This document shows, one piece after another, positions 39,152 through 48,397 of a stretch of 64,000 nt of DNA (its first letter is position 1; the number at the start of each line of letters is the position of its first letter). Below the pieces are notes generated by a model. The model was not told the origin of the DNA. It made no database searches and worked only from the letters and a program-made list of their open reading frames with translations. Source of the stretch: Verrucomicrobiota bacterium (GTDB lineage Bacteria > Verrucomicrobiota > Verrucomicrobiia > Verrucomicrobiales > Akkermansiaceae); the NCBI GenBank assembly GCA_004293445.1, contig RDYP01000007.1, forward strand, positions 1 through 64,000, given 5' to 3'. The position numbers and the translations under genes are program-made.

Positions 39152-39970
39152 TCAACAAAGCCGGACCATGTCCTTCACAAACTGCCCCCACAAAAACAAC
39201 AGCCCGCGGAAAGAATACACAAAGTGCCCGTCGCCCGTCTCCACGATGATTCCAGCGTCCAGATTGTGACGGATCTGGGTCTTCATCTCCGCCTCGATCG
39301 CCGCCTCGATTTCATCCGGATCGGGCACCCGCAAAGCATCCACCCCCACCTTCCGCTTGCGCAGGAATTCATGGTGATCCCGCAAGATCTGATGGAAGCA
39401 ATTCCGCTCACAGGGAACATGGTTCCACCGCATGTGCGAAGGGCATTTCAAGGTCGGCGAAAAAGGATAGTTGGTCGTCCGCCACAGACCGCCCGACTTG
39501 TCGCGCGAGGTCACCGAAATGAATGCGAAGGCCACCTCACCCTGCTCACACAGACAGACCGCACTGACCGCACGTTCTTCCGGATGCCAGAAGAGCCGGA
39601 AATGCTGTTTCATTCCACCCCACTCCCAACCGCAGTCATCGACGTGCTCGAAGCCGGCCTCCTCCATCGCCCCGGCCGCTTCCACCGCATTCGGGAAAAA
39701 CGCGGGATTCGGCAGCTCGCGGCTCCGCAGCCGATTCTCCACCGGCAAGCGCATCCTGCGGATCCGCGTGAGCAGCTCCACCCAAGGCAGAAAGAACCAC
39801 AATGCCACCCCGATCAAACCACCCGCGACCCTGCCAGTCATGAAATAGAAAGCCATGAAGCTGGCTCCCAGAAACACCAGAGCCCCCAACTTCCGCCACA
39901 AGGCCCGCCGCGCCGACCGCAGGCCGAGGGCGAGAAGAAATAGACCAAGAACAATCAGACAGGGACGCAT
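39152..39970 (-). CDS. Membrane protein with large soluble C-terminal domain, unknown function
   Basis: A 272-residue protein. Two or three hydrophobic segments occupy residues ~5-65 (CLIVLGLFLLALGL, LGALVFLGASFMAFYFMTG, LIGVALWFFLPWVELL). The rest is soluble, with Trp, Cys and His scattered (WEWGGMKQHFRLFWHPEER, FSPTLKCPSHMRWNHVPCE). I recognise no family. It precedes the SNase-HhH gene in the same direction by 74 bp. Confidence 0.65.
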   Translation of the reverse strand: MRPCLIVLGLFLLALGLRSARRALWRKLGALVFLGASFMAFYFMTGRVAGGLIGVALWFFLPWVELLTRIRRMRLPVENRLRSRELPNPAFFPNAVEAAGAMEEAGFEHVDDCGWEWGGMKQHFRLFWHPEERAVSAVCLCEQGEVAFAFISVTSRDKSGGLWRTTNYPFSPTLKCPSHMRWNHVPCERNCFHQILRDHHEFLRKRKVGVDALRVPDPDEIEAAIEAEMKTQIRHNLDAGIIVETGDGHFVYSFRGLLFLWGQFVKDMVRLC

Positions 39971-40155
39971 GCGGCAGGTTCGGAGTGCCACAAACAAGCG
40001 CGCCACCATCCCCCGTCAAGGAGGACCTTGCAAAACAAGCCATTGCCACCCCCGCGACCACCCCACATCCGCAGTTCCTTCCCCATCCTCCCAAGCGCCC
40101 ACCCCGCGGAAATCCCCTCGCCTCCCCGCACCCAGCCGCCCACATTCCCACCATC

Positions 40156-40671
40156 ATGGCCATCGAACGCTACGAAGACTTCACCCCCGACATTCCAGCC
40201 AGCGCCTTCGTCGCCTCCAGCGCCGACATCATCGGGCGCGTGAGCCTCGGCGAAGAGTCGAGCGTCTGGCACCACGCCACCCTTCGCGGCGACATCAACC
40301 GCATCAGCATCGGAGCCCACTCGAACGTCCAAGACAACGCGGTCATCCACCTCTCCGACGACCACGGCTGCCACGTCGGCGAATGGGTCACCATAGGCCA
40401 CTCCGCCATCCTCCACGCCTGCACCGTGAAGGACGAAGTCCTCGTCGGCATGGGAGCCATCGTGCTCGATGGTGCCATCATCGGCGAAAGGTCCATCATT
40501 GGTGCCGGCGCCCTGGTCACCGGCGGCAGCATCATCCCCCCCGGTTCCCTGGTCCTCGGCTCCCCCGCAAAAGTCGTCCGCACCCTCTCCGCCGAAGAAC
40601 AAGCCAAGGTCAAATCCTGGGCTGAAAAATACGTCGTCCAATCCCGCAAATACCTCAGCCGCGGCAACTGA
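40156..40671 (+). CDS. Gamma-carbonic anhydrase family protein
   Basis: A 171-residue left-handed beta-helix protein. It has the hexapeptide repeats and the three metal-binding His positions of the family (NVQDNAVIHLSDDHGCHVG and TIGHSAILHACTV). VWHHATLRGDINRISIG is the usual first signature. Such proteins (YrdA/PaaY/CaiE type) bind Zn; only some show CO2 hydration. Monocistronic by spacing. Confidence 0.9.
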   Translation: MAIERYEDFTPDIPASAFVASSADIIGRVSLGEESSVWHHATLRGDINRISIGAHSNVQDNAVIHLSDDHGCHVGEWVTIGHSAILHACTVKDEVLVGMGAIVLDGAIIGERSIIGAGALVTGGSIIPPGSLVLGSPAKVVRTLSAEEQAKVKSWAEKYVVQSRKYLSRGN

Positions 40672-40761
40672 TTCCCGGCGGAGAATCTCACACCAAAAAC
40701 CGTCTCCTTTTCCGGATTCCCTTCCGCCACCTCGCGACTAGCTTTCCAAGAGCATCAAGCC

Positions 40762-42042
40762 ATGAAAAACCTGTTCGTCCTCCTCTCCCTCGCCAGCCTC
40801 GCCGCCGCGGAGCCGACCGGCCCGCGCGATTGGAAATCCTCGGCAAACACCACCATCCACGCCGACGCCCTCGCCCTGAAGCAAGGCATCGTGACCCTCC
40901 GCAAGGACGATGGCACGACCCTCAAGGTGCCCCTCGCCAAATTCGCGACCGATGATCAAAAAGCCCTTCTCGCCCACTTCGGCGAAGAGCAGGCGAAGGC
41001 CGCCAGCGGGTCCGGCATCGCATTCGTTACCGAGGGCCTGCCCCACCCCATCGGCAAAACAAGCGGACCGATCAAAACCGGCGACGGCTCCACCTACTTT
41101 GTCTATCTTCCGAAAACCCTGCGCGAAGGCCGCAAAGCCCCTCTCCTCCACTTCAACGGCTCAGGCGGCGGCAGCGCGGCATCGCTCAAAGGATATCTCG
41201 AAGGTGCCGAACTCAACGGCTGGATCCTCGCCGCCTGCGTGGAATCCCGGAACTCGAATCCCATCCCGAGCAACCACGAACACGCGAAACGCTGCGTCGA
41301 ACACCTCGTCAGCACCTTGCCGATCGATCGCGAACGCGTCTATTTCACCGGCCAATCCGGCGGCGGTGCGATGTCCTTTTACAATGCGGCCCGCCTCGAT
41401 GCCGCCGGCGCGATTCCACTGATCGGTTACATCCCACAAGGCACCTCCATCCGCAAAGGCCACTACTTCATCTGCGGCGGCGCGACCGACTGGAATCGCT
41501 ATCTCTGCGGCCAAGCCACCGTCTTTCTCGGCAAAGATGCGGTCCATCGCGTTCACCCCGGCGGCCACTCCAGCACGCCATCATGGATTCTCAACGAGGG
41601 CATCACCTGGCTCAATGGCCGCTACCTCGGCGATGCATCCCGCAAACGCGAGCTCGATCCCGAACGCGCCGACTACGAGGCCGCCCTGCTCGCGTGGATC
41701 GGCGTCCTGCGTGAAAAAGAACCGCACCGCGCCCTCTTCTGGTGCCGTTTCCTCACCGACACCTACAAAGCCAAAGGCAATACCGCCACCGCCGCCGAAG
41801 CCATCGCACGCGAACTCGAGAGAGACGACATCAACAAACTCTACGTCGAAGGCATCGCGGCCATCGACGAGTTCTCCCGCGACTACTACGCGACCTTCGA
41901 ATACAGCGGCTACGCCAACGGCCTCACCTCCGATCGCATCATCAAGGCCGCCGACAAACTCGCCGAGAAATACGCGGGCATCCCCTTCATCGAGGACACC
42001 GCCCGCGAAATGGGCCTCAAAACCGCCGGCCAACGGAGATAA
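40762..42042 (+). CDS. Secreted SHD1-domain alpha/beta hydrolase
   Basis: A 426-residue protein with a signal peptide (MKNLFVLLSLASLAAA). Residues ~20-70 resemble the SHD1 domain frequent in Planctomycetes/Verrucomicrobia secreted proteins (RDWKSSANTTIHADALAL, VPLAKFATDDQKALL). An esterase/PHB-depolymerase-like alpha/beta hydrolase follows. It has LLHFNGSGGGSA, nucleophile elbow FTGQSGGGAMSF (Ser), FICGGATDWN (Asp) and HPGGHSSTPSW (His). The last ~120 residues are helical and unassigned. The substrate is unknown, probably an ester or polyester outside the cytoplasm. Confidence 0.8.
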   Translation: MKNLFVLLSLASLAAAEPTGPRDWKSSANTTIHADALALKQGIVTLRKDDGTTLKVPLAKFATDDQKALLAHFGEEQAKAASGSGIAFVTEGLPHPIGKTSGPIKTGDGSTYFVYLPKTLREGRKAPLLHFNGSGGGSAASLKGYLEGAELNGWILAACVESRNSNPIPSNHEHAKRCVEHLVSTLPIDRERVYFTGQSGGGAMSFYNAARLDAAGAIPLIGYIPQGTSIRKGHYFICGGATDWNRYLCGQATVFLGKDAVHRVHPGGHSSTPSWILNEGITWLNGRYLGDASRKRELDPERADYEAALLAWIGVLREKEPHRALFWCRFLTDTYKAKGNTATAAEAIARELERDDINKLYVEGIAAIDEFSRDYYATFEYSGYANGLTSDRIIKAADKLAEKYAGIPFIEDTAREMGLKTAGQRR

Positions 42043-42120
42043 CGACACCCGCTTGCAAGCGGTCGGACCGCAGAGCGGGTTCGACGTTCGACATCCTGCG
42101 ACCAAGAGTCCGGCACCGCC

Positions 42121-42882
42121 ATGGATCCGCTCGATCTGATTCCTTTCCTCGATCTCACCACCCTCGGCACCTGCGACACGCCCGCAGTGGTCGAGGCCGT
42201 GGCGCGCCGCGCACTGCACCCGCTGGCGAGTCGGCCGGAACTTCATTGTGCGGCACTTTGCACTTGGCCGAACTTCGCGGCCGACGCCGCCCGACTGCTG
42301 GCCGGATCTCCCGTAAAACTCGCCTGCGTCGCCGCCGCCTTCCCCTGCTCGCAGGCTCCACTGAAAATCAAGCAAGGAGAGATCGAACAGGCGGTGGCCG
42401 ACGGTGCCGACGAGATCGATATCGCCATTCCCCGCGGCCTTGCCATCGCCGGCGACTTCGCGGCACTGGCCGCCGAGCTCCGTGCGCTCAAAGCCGCCTG
42501 CGGTTCCGCACGGCTGAAGGTGATCCTGGAAACCTGCGACCTGAAGCGGCCGGACTTGATCCGCAGTATCTGCCAGATCGCGCTGGAATGCGGAGCGGAC
42601 TTTCTCAAGACATCGACCGGCATGGGCAGCCACGGCGCGACGCCCGAACACGCCCTCATCCTCTTCCAAGCCGCCCGCGACTGGCACGCAACAACAGGCC
42701 GGACCGTCGGGGTGAAACCGGCAGGCGGCATCCGTCGCCACGCGGATGCACGGATCTATCATCAACTCGCCATCGACCACCTGCCTTCGGTCACGCCCGA
42801 CACCTTCCGGCTCGGAGCTTCGTCGCTACTCGATGACCTGCTGCGCCCACCCGGCGAGGAGGAGAGTCCCAGCGGCTACTGA
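42121..42882 (+). CDS. deoC: Deoxyribose-phosphate aldolase
   Basis: A 253-residue class I aldolase splitting deoxyribose-5-phosphate to glyceraldehyde-3-phosphate and acetaldehyde. The Schiff-base Lys is in DFLKTSTGMG (Lys163) and the second Lys in GVKPAGGIR (Lys199). The acid Asp is in DEIDIAIPRG. The N-terminus (LIPFLDLTTLG) and length are usual. It converges with the adenylate-kinase-like gene, 4 bp apart. Confidence 0.94.
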   Translation: MDPLDLIPFLDLTTLGTCDTPAVVEAVARRALHPLASRPELHCAALCTWPNFAADAARLLAGSPVKLACVAAAFPCSQAPLKIKQGEIEQAVADGADEIDIAIPRGLAIAGDFAALAAELRALKAACGSARLKVILETCDLKRPDLIRSICQIALECGADFLKTSTGMGSHGATPEHALILFQAARDWHATTGRTVGVKPAGGIRRHADARIYHQLAIDHLPSVTPDTFRLGASSLLDDLLRPPGEEESPSGY

Positions 42883-42886
42883 TCGA

Positions 42887-44086
42887 TCAGCCGCGGCGGA
42901 TTTTCGATCCGGCGAACAGGATGGTGATGCGATAAACCCGCTTCTCCCGCGTCTCGATCTTACCCGTGCTCAGGTCGAAGCGCTCCGGGATTTCTTGGCG
43001 ATGGATGTCCACGCTGGCCCGGAAACCGCGCTCCGAAAAGATATCGATCAGGATGGCCAGCGCGATCCCTTGGCGGAAAAGCGGATTCTCGGTGTTGATC
43101 ATCGCCCGACCGCTCACCGCATAGCGCTGGATGATCGGCATCATCTTCCCCTGGATGAAATCGACCACCGCGCTCAGTAGCTCCGGGTGCTCCACCTGAT
43201 AGCCATCGAGTCGTTTCACCAGTTCCTGCCGCGCATGCTGCACGATCTCATCCGCTAGGGGAATGTGGCGCAGTGAGTCGTAAGTCCGAGGATCAAGCTC
43301 CAGCGAGCTCTGGTATTCCAGCTCGCGGATGATGTTCTGCTGGACCACCTCGATCGACGCCTGCGCGTTGATAAAGTGATAGTGGAAGATCTGCTTGAGC
43401 GAGACCAGCGCATCATAGGTCTTCTCCTTGAAGGTCCGATAGCGGTTGCGCGCCAACTCCGGATCGAAGTCGGTATTGCGCTCTTCCCAAAGCTCGCCGA
43501 CGCCCGTCTTGCGGACCTCCGCATTGTGCTCCAGCGCCTCGCGGCCCCGCTTGAGCTGACGGGCGATGCTCTCCGCCTCGTCGACGAACAGCACCATGAT
43601 GTGGAAAGTCGGCTGGCGAAAAAGATGGGCCTGTGGAGTCCCGGCGAACTCACGCCGCAGGGCAATCATCTGATCGTAAAACAATTTCAGACACTCCACC
43701 TGCACCTTTGTCCGCGGGAAGCCGTCGAGCACCGTGCTGTCGCGGAAACGCGGCTCAAGCAGTTCTTTCAAGAGCAGCCGGAGCACTTCCTCGTCGCCCA
43801 CCATCCCGCCGCCCGCCTTGATCTTCCGCGCCTCGGGCGAATCCAACAACTGACTGATCACGATCGGCTCCGCAGTGATTCCACGCAGCTCGCGGATGAA
43901 GTCCGTGTTCGTCCCTTTGCCCGATCCCGGCGCACCACCGAGGAGGATCAGCTCCTTGGGAAACTGCAGCTTTTCACGTCCCAACTCCGCTTCGAGCTGC
44001 TTCCACACCCGATTGAAAATCAACTGGGCGTCCTTGATCTCAAGATCCTGCGGACTGGTCGCGGCGGGGGGCGGGCTGGAACTCAT
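42887..44086 (-). CDS. Nucleoside monophosphate kinase (adenylate-kinase family) with long C-terminal extension
   Basis: A 399-residue protein from the ATG at 44084-44086. Residues ~45-220 are an adenylate-kinase-like core: P-loop LLGGAPGSGKGTNTDFI, GGGMVGDEEVLRLL, and VLDGFPRTKVQVECL. The lid region carries ARQLKRGREALEHN. Residues ~230-399 form an extension not found in the usual ~210-residue enzyme (PLADEIVQHARQELVKRLDG, IALAILIDIFSERGF, KRVYRITILFAG). The core supports NMP phosphorylation; the extension's role is unknown. Confidence 0.82.
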   Translation of the reverse strand: MSSSPPPAATSPQDLEIKDAQLIFNRVWKQLEAELGREKLQFPKELILLGGAPGSGKGTNTDFIRELRGITAEPIVISQLLDSPEARKIKAGGGMVGDEEVLRLLLKELLEPRFRDSTVLDGFPRTKVQVECLKLFYDQMIALRREFAGTPQAHLFRQPTFHIMVLFVDEAESIARQLKRGREALEHNAEVRKTGVGELWEERNTDFDPELARNRYRTFKEKTYDALVSLKQIFHYHFINAQASIEVVQQNIIRELEYQSSLELDPRTYDSLRHIPLADEIVQHARQELVKRLDGYQVEHPELLSAVVDFIQGKMMPIIQRYAVSGRAMINTENPLFRQGIALAILIDIFSERGFRASVDIHRQEIPERFDLSTGKIETREKRVYRITILFAGSKIRRG

Positions 44087-44175
44087 GGCGGGCAGAGAGC
44101 ACAATATTCCAAGCAAGCCGTCGAGCATCGCGTCACCCGCCTTGCGCAGACGACACCGCGCGCCAGCTTCTTGGG

Positions 44176-45393
44176 ATGATCTGTCCCGCCACCCGTGACG
44201 AAGCCCTCACGCAACTCGCCGACTTCGTCCCGCGCGCTCCACTCTACGCCCGCGACCGCAATCATGTGATTCCCGGGCACCCAGCGGTCTCCCGCCTCTC
44301 CCCAGCCATCCGCCACCGTCTCGTCACCGAGGACGAAGTCGCCGCCGCCGTCCTCGCCGTCCACTCCCCGGATCGAGTGGAAAAGTTCGTGCAAGAAGTT
44401 TACTGGCGGCGCTACTGGAAAGCCTGGCTCTCTCTGCGCCCGGAAGTCTGGCACGACTACCTCGCCGCCCTACGCGCGCTGCCCGATTCCCCCGCGGTCC
44501 ACCGCGTCGAAGCCGCCGATTCCGGTAACGCGGTAATCGACCACTTCGCCCGCGAGCTGGTCGGCACCGGCTACCTTCACAACCACGCCCGGATGTGGTT
44601 CGCCGCCTGGTGGGTCCACGAAGCCCGCCTCCCCTGGGAAGCCGGGGCCGACTTCTTTTTCCGCCACCTGCTCGATGGCGACCCGGCATCAAACACCCTC
44701 TCCTGGCGCTGGGTCGCCGGCCTGCAAACTCCTGGAAAAACCTACCTAGCCCGCCGCTCCAATCTGGAAAAATACCTCGCGCCCGATCTGCTCGAATCGC
44801 TCGCCCAAGGCCTGCCCGACTTCGAGAACCCCCGCTCCTACCTGCCGGACATTCCCGCCCGCGTCCCCATCACCCGCCCGGAACTGCCTGCTGCCGAGCC
44901 CGATTTCCAGCTCACCAGCGGCCTCTGGATTCACGACGAGGACCTCTCACCGGAAAGCTCACCCATCGCGACCCACGAGTTCACCGCGATCATCGTCGGC
45001 GACAATCCCTCATCGCGCGACGCCTTCGCCGTCCCCACCGCAAAGCGCGCGTGGCTCGATGCCGCCCTGACCGATGCCGCCACGCGCGCCGGCCGCCATT
45101 GGCAACTGCCGACCGCGCGGGTCGACGGCCCCGATCTCGCCGCATCGCTCCTCAGCTGGGCGCAAAATACGGGCATCCAACAAATCGTCACCCTCCGGCC
45201 CGAGGTCGGCGCGCTCGACGATGCCCTGCCGCAGGTCACCACCAAACTCGCCGCTGCGGGCATCCGCCTCGCCCTCGTCGACCGCCCGCAAGACCTCGCA
45301 CTGCGCCCACTCGCCACCGCTGGCTTTTTCCAATTCCGCGAACGCATGCTGAAGCGCACGAAACCCACCGAAAGCGCCAAAAATCCTCGTTGA
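44176..45393 (+). CDS. Cryptochrome/photolyase-family protein, FAD domain first, apparently permuted
   Basis: A 405-residue protein. Residues ~50-240 match the FAD-binding helical domain of photolyases: FVQEVYWRRYWKAWL, TGYLHNHARMWFA (His135-Asn136), FFRHLLDGDPASNTLSWRWV and YLARRSNLEKY. In ordinary photolyases an N-terminal alpha/beta antenna domain comes first; here it is absent. Residues ~250-395 instead look like that alpha/beta domain placed at the C-terminus. Supporting segments are SGLWIHDEDLSPESSP, AIIVGDNPSSRDAF, KRAWLDAALTDAATRAG and FFQFRERM. Blue-light DNA repair or sensing is likely; the activity is unproven. A glutaredoxin gene follows, 32 bp later. Confidence 0.8.
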   Translation: MICPATRDEALTQLADFVPRAPLYARDRNHVIPGHPAVSRLSPAIRHRLVTEDEVAAAVLAVHSPDRVEKFVQEVYWRRYWKAWLSLRPEVWHDYLAALRALPDSPAVHRVEAADSGNAVIDHFARELVGTGYLHNHARMWFAAWWVHEARLPWEAGADFFFRHLLDGDPASNTLSWRWVAGLQTPGKTYLARRSNLEKYLAPDLLESLAQGLPDFENPRSYLPDIPARVPITRPELPAAEPDFQLTSGLWIHDEDLSPESSPIATHEFTAIIVGDNPSSRDAFAVPTAKRAWLDAALTDAATRAGRHWQLPTARVDGPDLAASLLSWAQNTGIQQIVTLRPEVGALDDALPQVTTKLAAAGIRLALVDRPQDLALRPLATAGFFQFRERMLKRTKPTESAKNPR

Positions 45394-45425
45394 ATCCCTT
45401 CCCCAAGCCCCACGAAACTCCTCCC

Positions 45426-45674
45426 ATGTCCGACCTCCCTGTCCTCTACCTCAAGCCCGGCTGCCCTTGGTGCGATGAAGTCGTCACCTACCTCGCCCAG
45501 CAAAAAATTGCCGTTCGGAAAGTGATCGTCTCCGGCAACCGCGCCGCCATGCAGGAAATGGTCGACCTCTCCGGCCAATCGAAGGCCCCGACGATGGACT
45601 GGCACGGCGAAGTGCTCGCGGACTTCGGCGTCGACGAACTGCGCCCTTTCCTGAAACAGCGCGGAGTGATCTGA
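45426..45674 (+). CDS. Glutaredoxin-like protein
   Basis: An 82-residue thioredoxin-fold protein with the dithiol site YLKPGCPWCDEVV (C-P-W-C) near the N-terminus and the cis-Pro in SKAPTMDWHG. It reduces disulfides with glutathione or a similar thiol. It follows the photolyase-like gene in the same direction and converges with the dynamin-like gene. Confidence 0.9.
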   Translation: MSDLPVLYLKPGCPWCDEVVTYLAQQKIAVRKVIVSGNRAAMQEMVDLSGQSKAPTMDWHGEVLADFGVDELRPFLKQRGVI

Positions 45675-45689
45675 CAAACGCCACGCGCG

Positions 45690-47390
45690 TCAAAGCTCCA
45701 GCTCCACCGACTTCAGCGCGATGTAGAGCGAATTCGACCGCTCCAAGCGCGGTTGCAACGCCGCCTTCTGCGCGGCCAATTCCCGGCGCACCTCGATCAG
45801 CCCGCTCGAATAATCGCGGAACAACACGCGGATCGCCTCGCCATGATCGGCGCGCAGTCCGTCCGCAAAAGTCCCCGCCCCGGCGAGCAGGCGCTCCCGA
45901 TAGGCCGCGACAACCCGCGCCCGCGTGATCCATCCGGCGCAGCCTGCCAACAAAAACACCGCCCACGCGCCGGCGAGCAGACCGAAGGGCAAGCCCGACA
46001 AGCCAAGCAAACCGCAGGATCCAGCCGCGATCAAAAGCAGCAGGCCGACCACGGTGAAGCCTTGCAAAATCCGATTCCGCCGACGCAGCAAAGGATCCAG
46101 CACACCCCGAATCCGCAATCCACCCAAAGCCTGCGGCAAGGCCTTCTCCAGACCCGCGACGAAGCGACCGATCACATCCTCACGTCCGGCATCGGCCACT
46201 GCGCAGGCACCTGGCTCGAAGCCCATCCGCTCCTTCACCCGTGGCCGCAAGGTCTCCCAATGCGCCGCACAGGCGGAAAGCATCCGCGCCGCATCGTCCT
46301 GCGCGAAGCCAATCACCATCTCCTGCATCCGCGCCGCAAAAGTCCCCTCGATCTCCACCGCCAATCGATCGCCCAAGAGCAGCCGGGCGAAAGATCGCCA
46401 CCAGCCCAACTTCGAACGCAAGCGCCGCACCACCACCTCTACCTCCGCCCGATAACGCTCCAAGGCCGCAACCAAAACACGCGGAGAGGCCGCCAAGGAA
46501 TCGTCTCGCAGCAACTCAAGCTCGCGCTCGATCCCCGATAGAAACCAAGCGTCGTCCTCCATCCCACGACGACGAATGTCAAAAAACGCCTCCAGCCGCC
46601 TCACCTTGCGCGCGGCATGATGCCATCCGTCATGCAACAACTGCCGCCGCTCCATCGAATCGCAGATCCGCTCGGATACGAAATGCTCCAGATTGGAAAA
46701 TCGGCTGGCCGACCACAGCTCCCGGCTCACCGGCCGCGACCGCTTCGCTTCCAAAGCCAACCGCGCGGACACGGGAAAGATCGGCAACTCCCTGCCCAAG
46801 CGCTTCATCGACAGATCGCGCATGTGGCCGAGGATGATCGGGATATCCAGCGGCTGTTTCAGATCGACCCGCTGGACCACCAAGGCGGCACGCCCCAAGG
46901 CCGCAGGCGAAAGCCGCGACAAGGCATCCCAGGTCGCCGCTGTCCATGGATTCTCCGCTGTGAACACCGCAAGCACCAAGTCCGCGTGCTCCAGAAAAGG
47001 CCCCAGCGATGGCAAATGCTCACTGCCCCGCGCATTGGTCCCTGGCGTGTCGAGCAGCTCGAAATTCCGCAGATACTCGTTCGGCCGCCGACAGTCGACC
47101 ACCCACGCCCCCTCGGCGCGCTCCGACTCGGCCCCATGGCGATAAAGCCGGATCTCCGAAGTCATCGGCAGCGGCCCCGCCGGACAGAGCTCCGAACCCG
47201 CGAGCGCGTTGAGCAGGGTCGACTTGCCCGCATTGACCTCCCCGATCGCGGCGATCAACACCGGCTGCCCAAGCGATGGCCCGACTTCCCCGGCTTCGGC
47301 CTCCATCCCCACTTCAGCCGCGAAGTCGTCGATCCACCCCAGCAGCTCGACAAGCCGGTCACGCACCGCGAAATAACGCTCACCCGGCAT
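45690..47390 (-). CDS. Bacterial dynamin-like GTPase
   Basis: A 566-residue protein from the ATG at 47388-47390 (a TTG 12 nt upstream is possible). The GTPase domain has G1 AAIGEVNAGKSTLLNAL (50-57), a G2 Thr in PMTSEIRLY, G3 LLDTPG (114) and a G4 position reading VVQRVDL rather than NKxD. A helical stalk follows. Two membrane helices lie near residues 440-490 (ILQGFTVVGLLLLIAAGSCG, LLAGAWAVFLLAGCAGWI), then a coiled C-terminus. Such proteins remodel or seal membranes. It stands alone; many bacterial dynamins come in pairs. Confidence 0.82.
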   Translation of the reverse strand: MPGERYFAVRDRLVELLGWIDDFAAEVGMEAEAGEVGPSLGQPVLIAAIGEVNAGKSTLLNALAGSELCPAGPLPMTSEIRLYRHGAESERAEGAWVVDCRRPNEYLRNFELLDTPGTNARGSEHLPSLGPFLEHADLVLAVFTAENPWTAATWDALSRLSPAALGRAALVVQRVDLKQPLDIPIILGHMRDLSMKRLGRELPIFPVSARLALEAKRSRPVSRELWSASRFSNLEHFVSERICDSMERRQLLHDGWHHAARKVRRLEAFFDIRRRGMEDDAWFLSGIERELELLRDDSLAASPRVLVAALERYRAEVEVVVRRLRSKLGWWRSFARLLLGDRLAVEIEGTFAARMQEMVIGFAQDDAARMLSACAAHWETLRPRVKERMGFEPGACAVADAGREDVIGRFVAGLEKALPQALGGLRIRGVLDPLLRRRNRILQGFTVVGLLLLIAAGSCGLLGLSGLPFGLLAGAWAVFLLAGCAGWITRARVVAAYRERLLAGAGTFADGLRADHGEAIRVLFRDYSSGLIEVRRELAAQKAALQPRLERSNSLYIALKSVELEL

Positions 47391-47414
47391 CGTGCGAAAC
47401 AATCGAAACCCTCC

Positions 47415-48254
47415 TTATTGACCCGCAGCCAAAGGCCCCGGCTCGACTTGGCTGCCCATGGCGAGCAACTGCGACACCGTGACAAACTTGTATCCCCGCT
47501 TCAGCAAGCCATCGATCGTCGCCGGCATGGCGTCCACCGTGCCCGCGTGCAAGTCGTGAGCCAGCAAGATGGCACCCGGCGTGGTCGCGGAAATCATCCG
47601 CGAGGTGATCACTCCCGCCCCCGGCTTCTTCCAGTCCAAGGGATCGACCGACCACATGATCGTCGGATACCGCAGTTCCGCCCGGACCCACTCCCGCTGC
47701 CGCTGGAGCAGCGCACCATAGGGCGGACGCATCGTGCGCGGCTGCACGCCCGCTGCACGTGCCACGGCATCGCGGCACTTCAGCAATTCCTCGCGCACCG
47801 CGGAGTCGCTCAATTTGCTGAGAATCGGATGGTTGTAGGTGTGATTGCCGATCTCGTGCCCCTCCGACACCGTGCGCCGCAGCACGCTCGGATAGAGATC
47901 CACATTGCGGCCGATCACGTAAAAGGTGGCCTTCACGTTCCGCTCCCGCAGGATGTCGAGCAAACGCGGCGTATTTCTCGGATGCGGCCCGTCGTCAAAG
48001 GTCAGCGCGATGTACGGCTGCGAAACCGCAACCCGCGAAAAAGTCACCCCCGAGCTGGCTCCCGATGCCGGGAAATTCATGTCCGGATTCCGCAACACCG
48101 GACCACCCAAGCGCGGCGTGCGATAGCCCGTATTGGCCGTCGTCCGCGCCGCCGCACCACCACCATCACCCTCGCCGAAGGAAAGCATCGAGCAACTGCT
48201 GCCCAGCGACGCGCTCAAGGCGATGAAACCACGACGCGAGAGCTTCGGAACCAT
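47415..48254 (-). CDS. Exported polysaccharide deacetylase
   Basis: A 279-residue NodB-homology enzyme. The ATG at 48252-48254 places a twin-arginine-like SRRGFIALSAS at the N-terminus; an ATG at 48315-48317 is possible. Catalytic motifs are complete: ALTFDDGPHPRNT, EIGNHTYNHPIL and RPPYGALLQRQ, then MWSVDPLDWKKPG and LAHDLHAGTVDA. It probably deacetylates N-acetylated sugars of peptidoglycan or an exopolysaccharide. It ends 24 bp from the dynamin-like gene start on the same strand. Confidence 0.88.
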   Translation of the reverse strand: MVPKLSRRGFIALSASLGSSCSMLSFGEGDGGGAAARTTANTGYRTPRLGGPVLRNPDMNFPASGASSGVTFSRVAVSQPYIALTFDDGPHPRNTPRLLDILRERNVKATFYVIGRNVDLYPSVLRRTVSEGHEIGNHTYNHPILSKLSDSAVREELLKCRDAVARAAGVQPRTMRPPYGALLQRQREWVRAELRYPTIMWSVDPLDWKKPGAGVITSRMISATTPGAILLAHDLHAGTVDAMPATIDGLLKRGYKFVTVSQLLAMGSQVEPGPLAAGQ

Positions 48255-48397
48255 CGATGCACCCGTTTTCGAAGAAGTGAGAATCTGGAAATCAAGGGGC
48301 TGGAAAGGGCGCTTCATGCGGGAAAGGAAAGCTTTGAGATGGTCGGACCCTATCGGCCGCGAGGTCTTTGTCACGCCTGCATTTGATCGCCCTCAAC

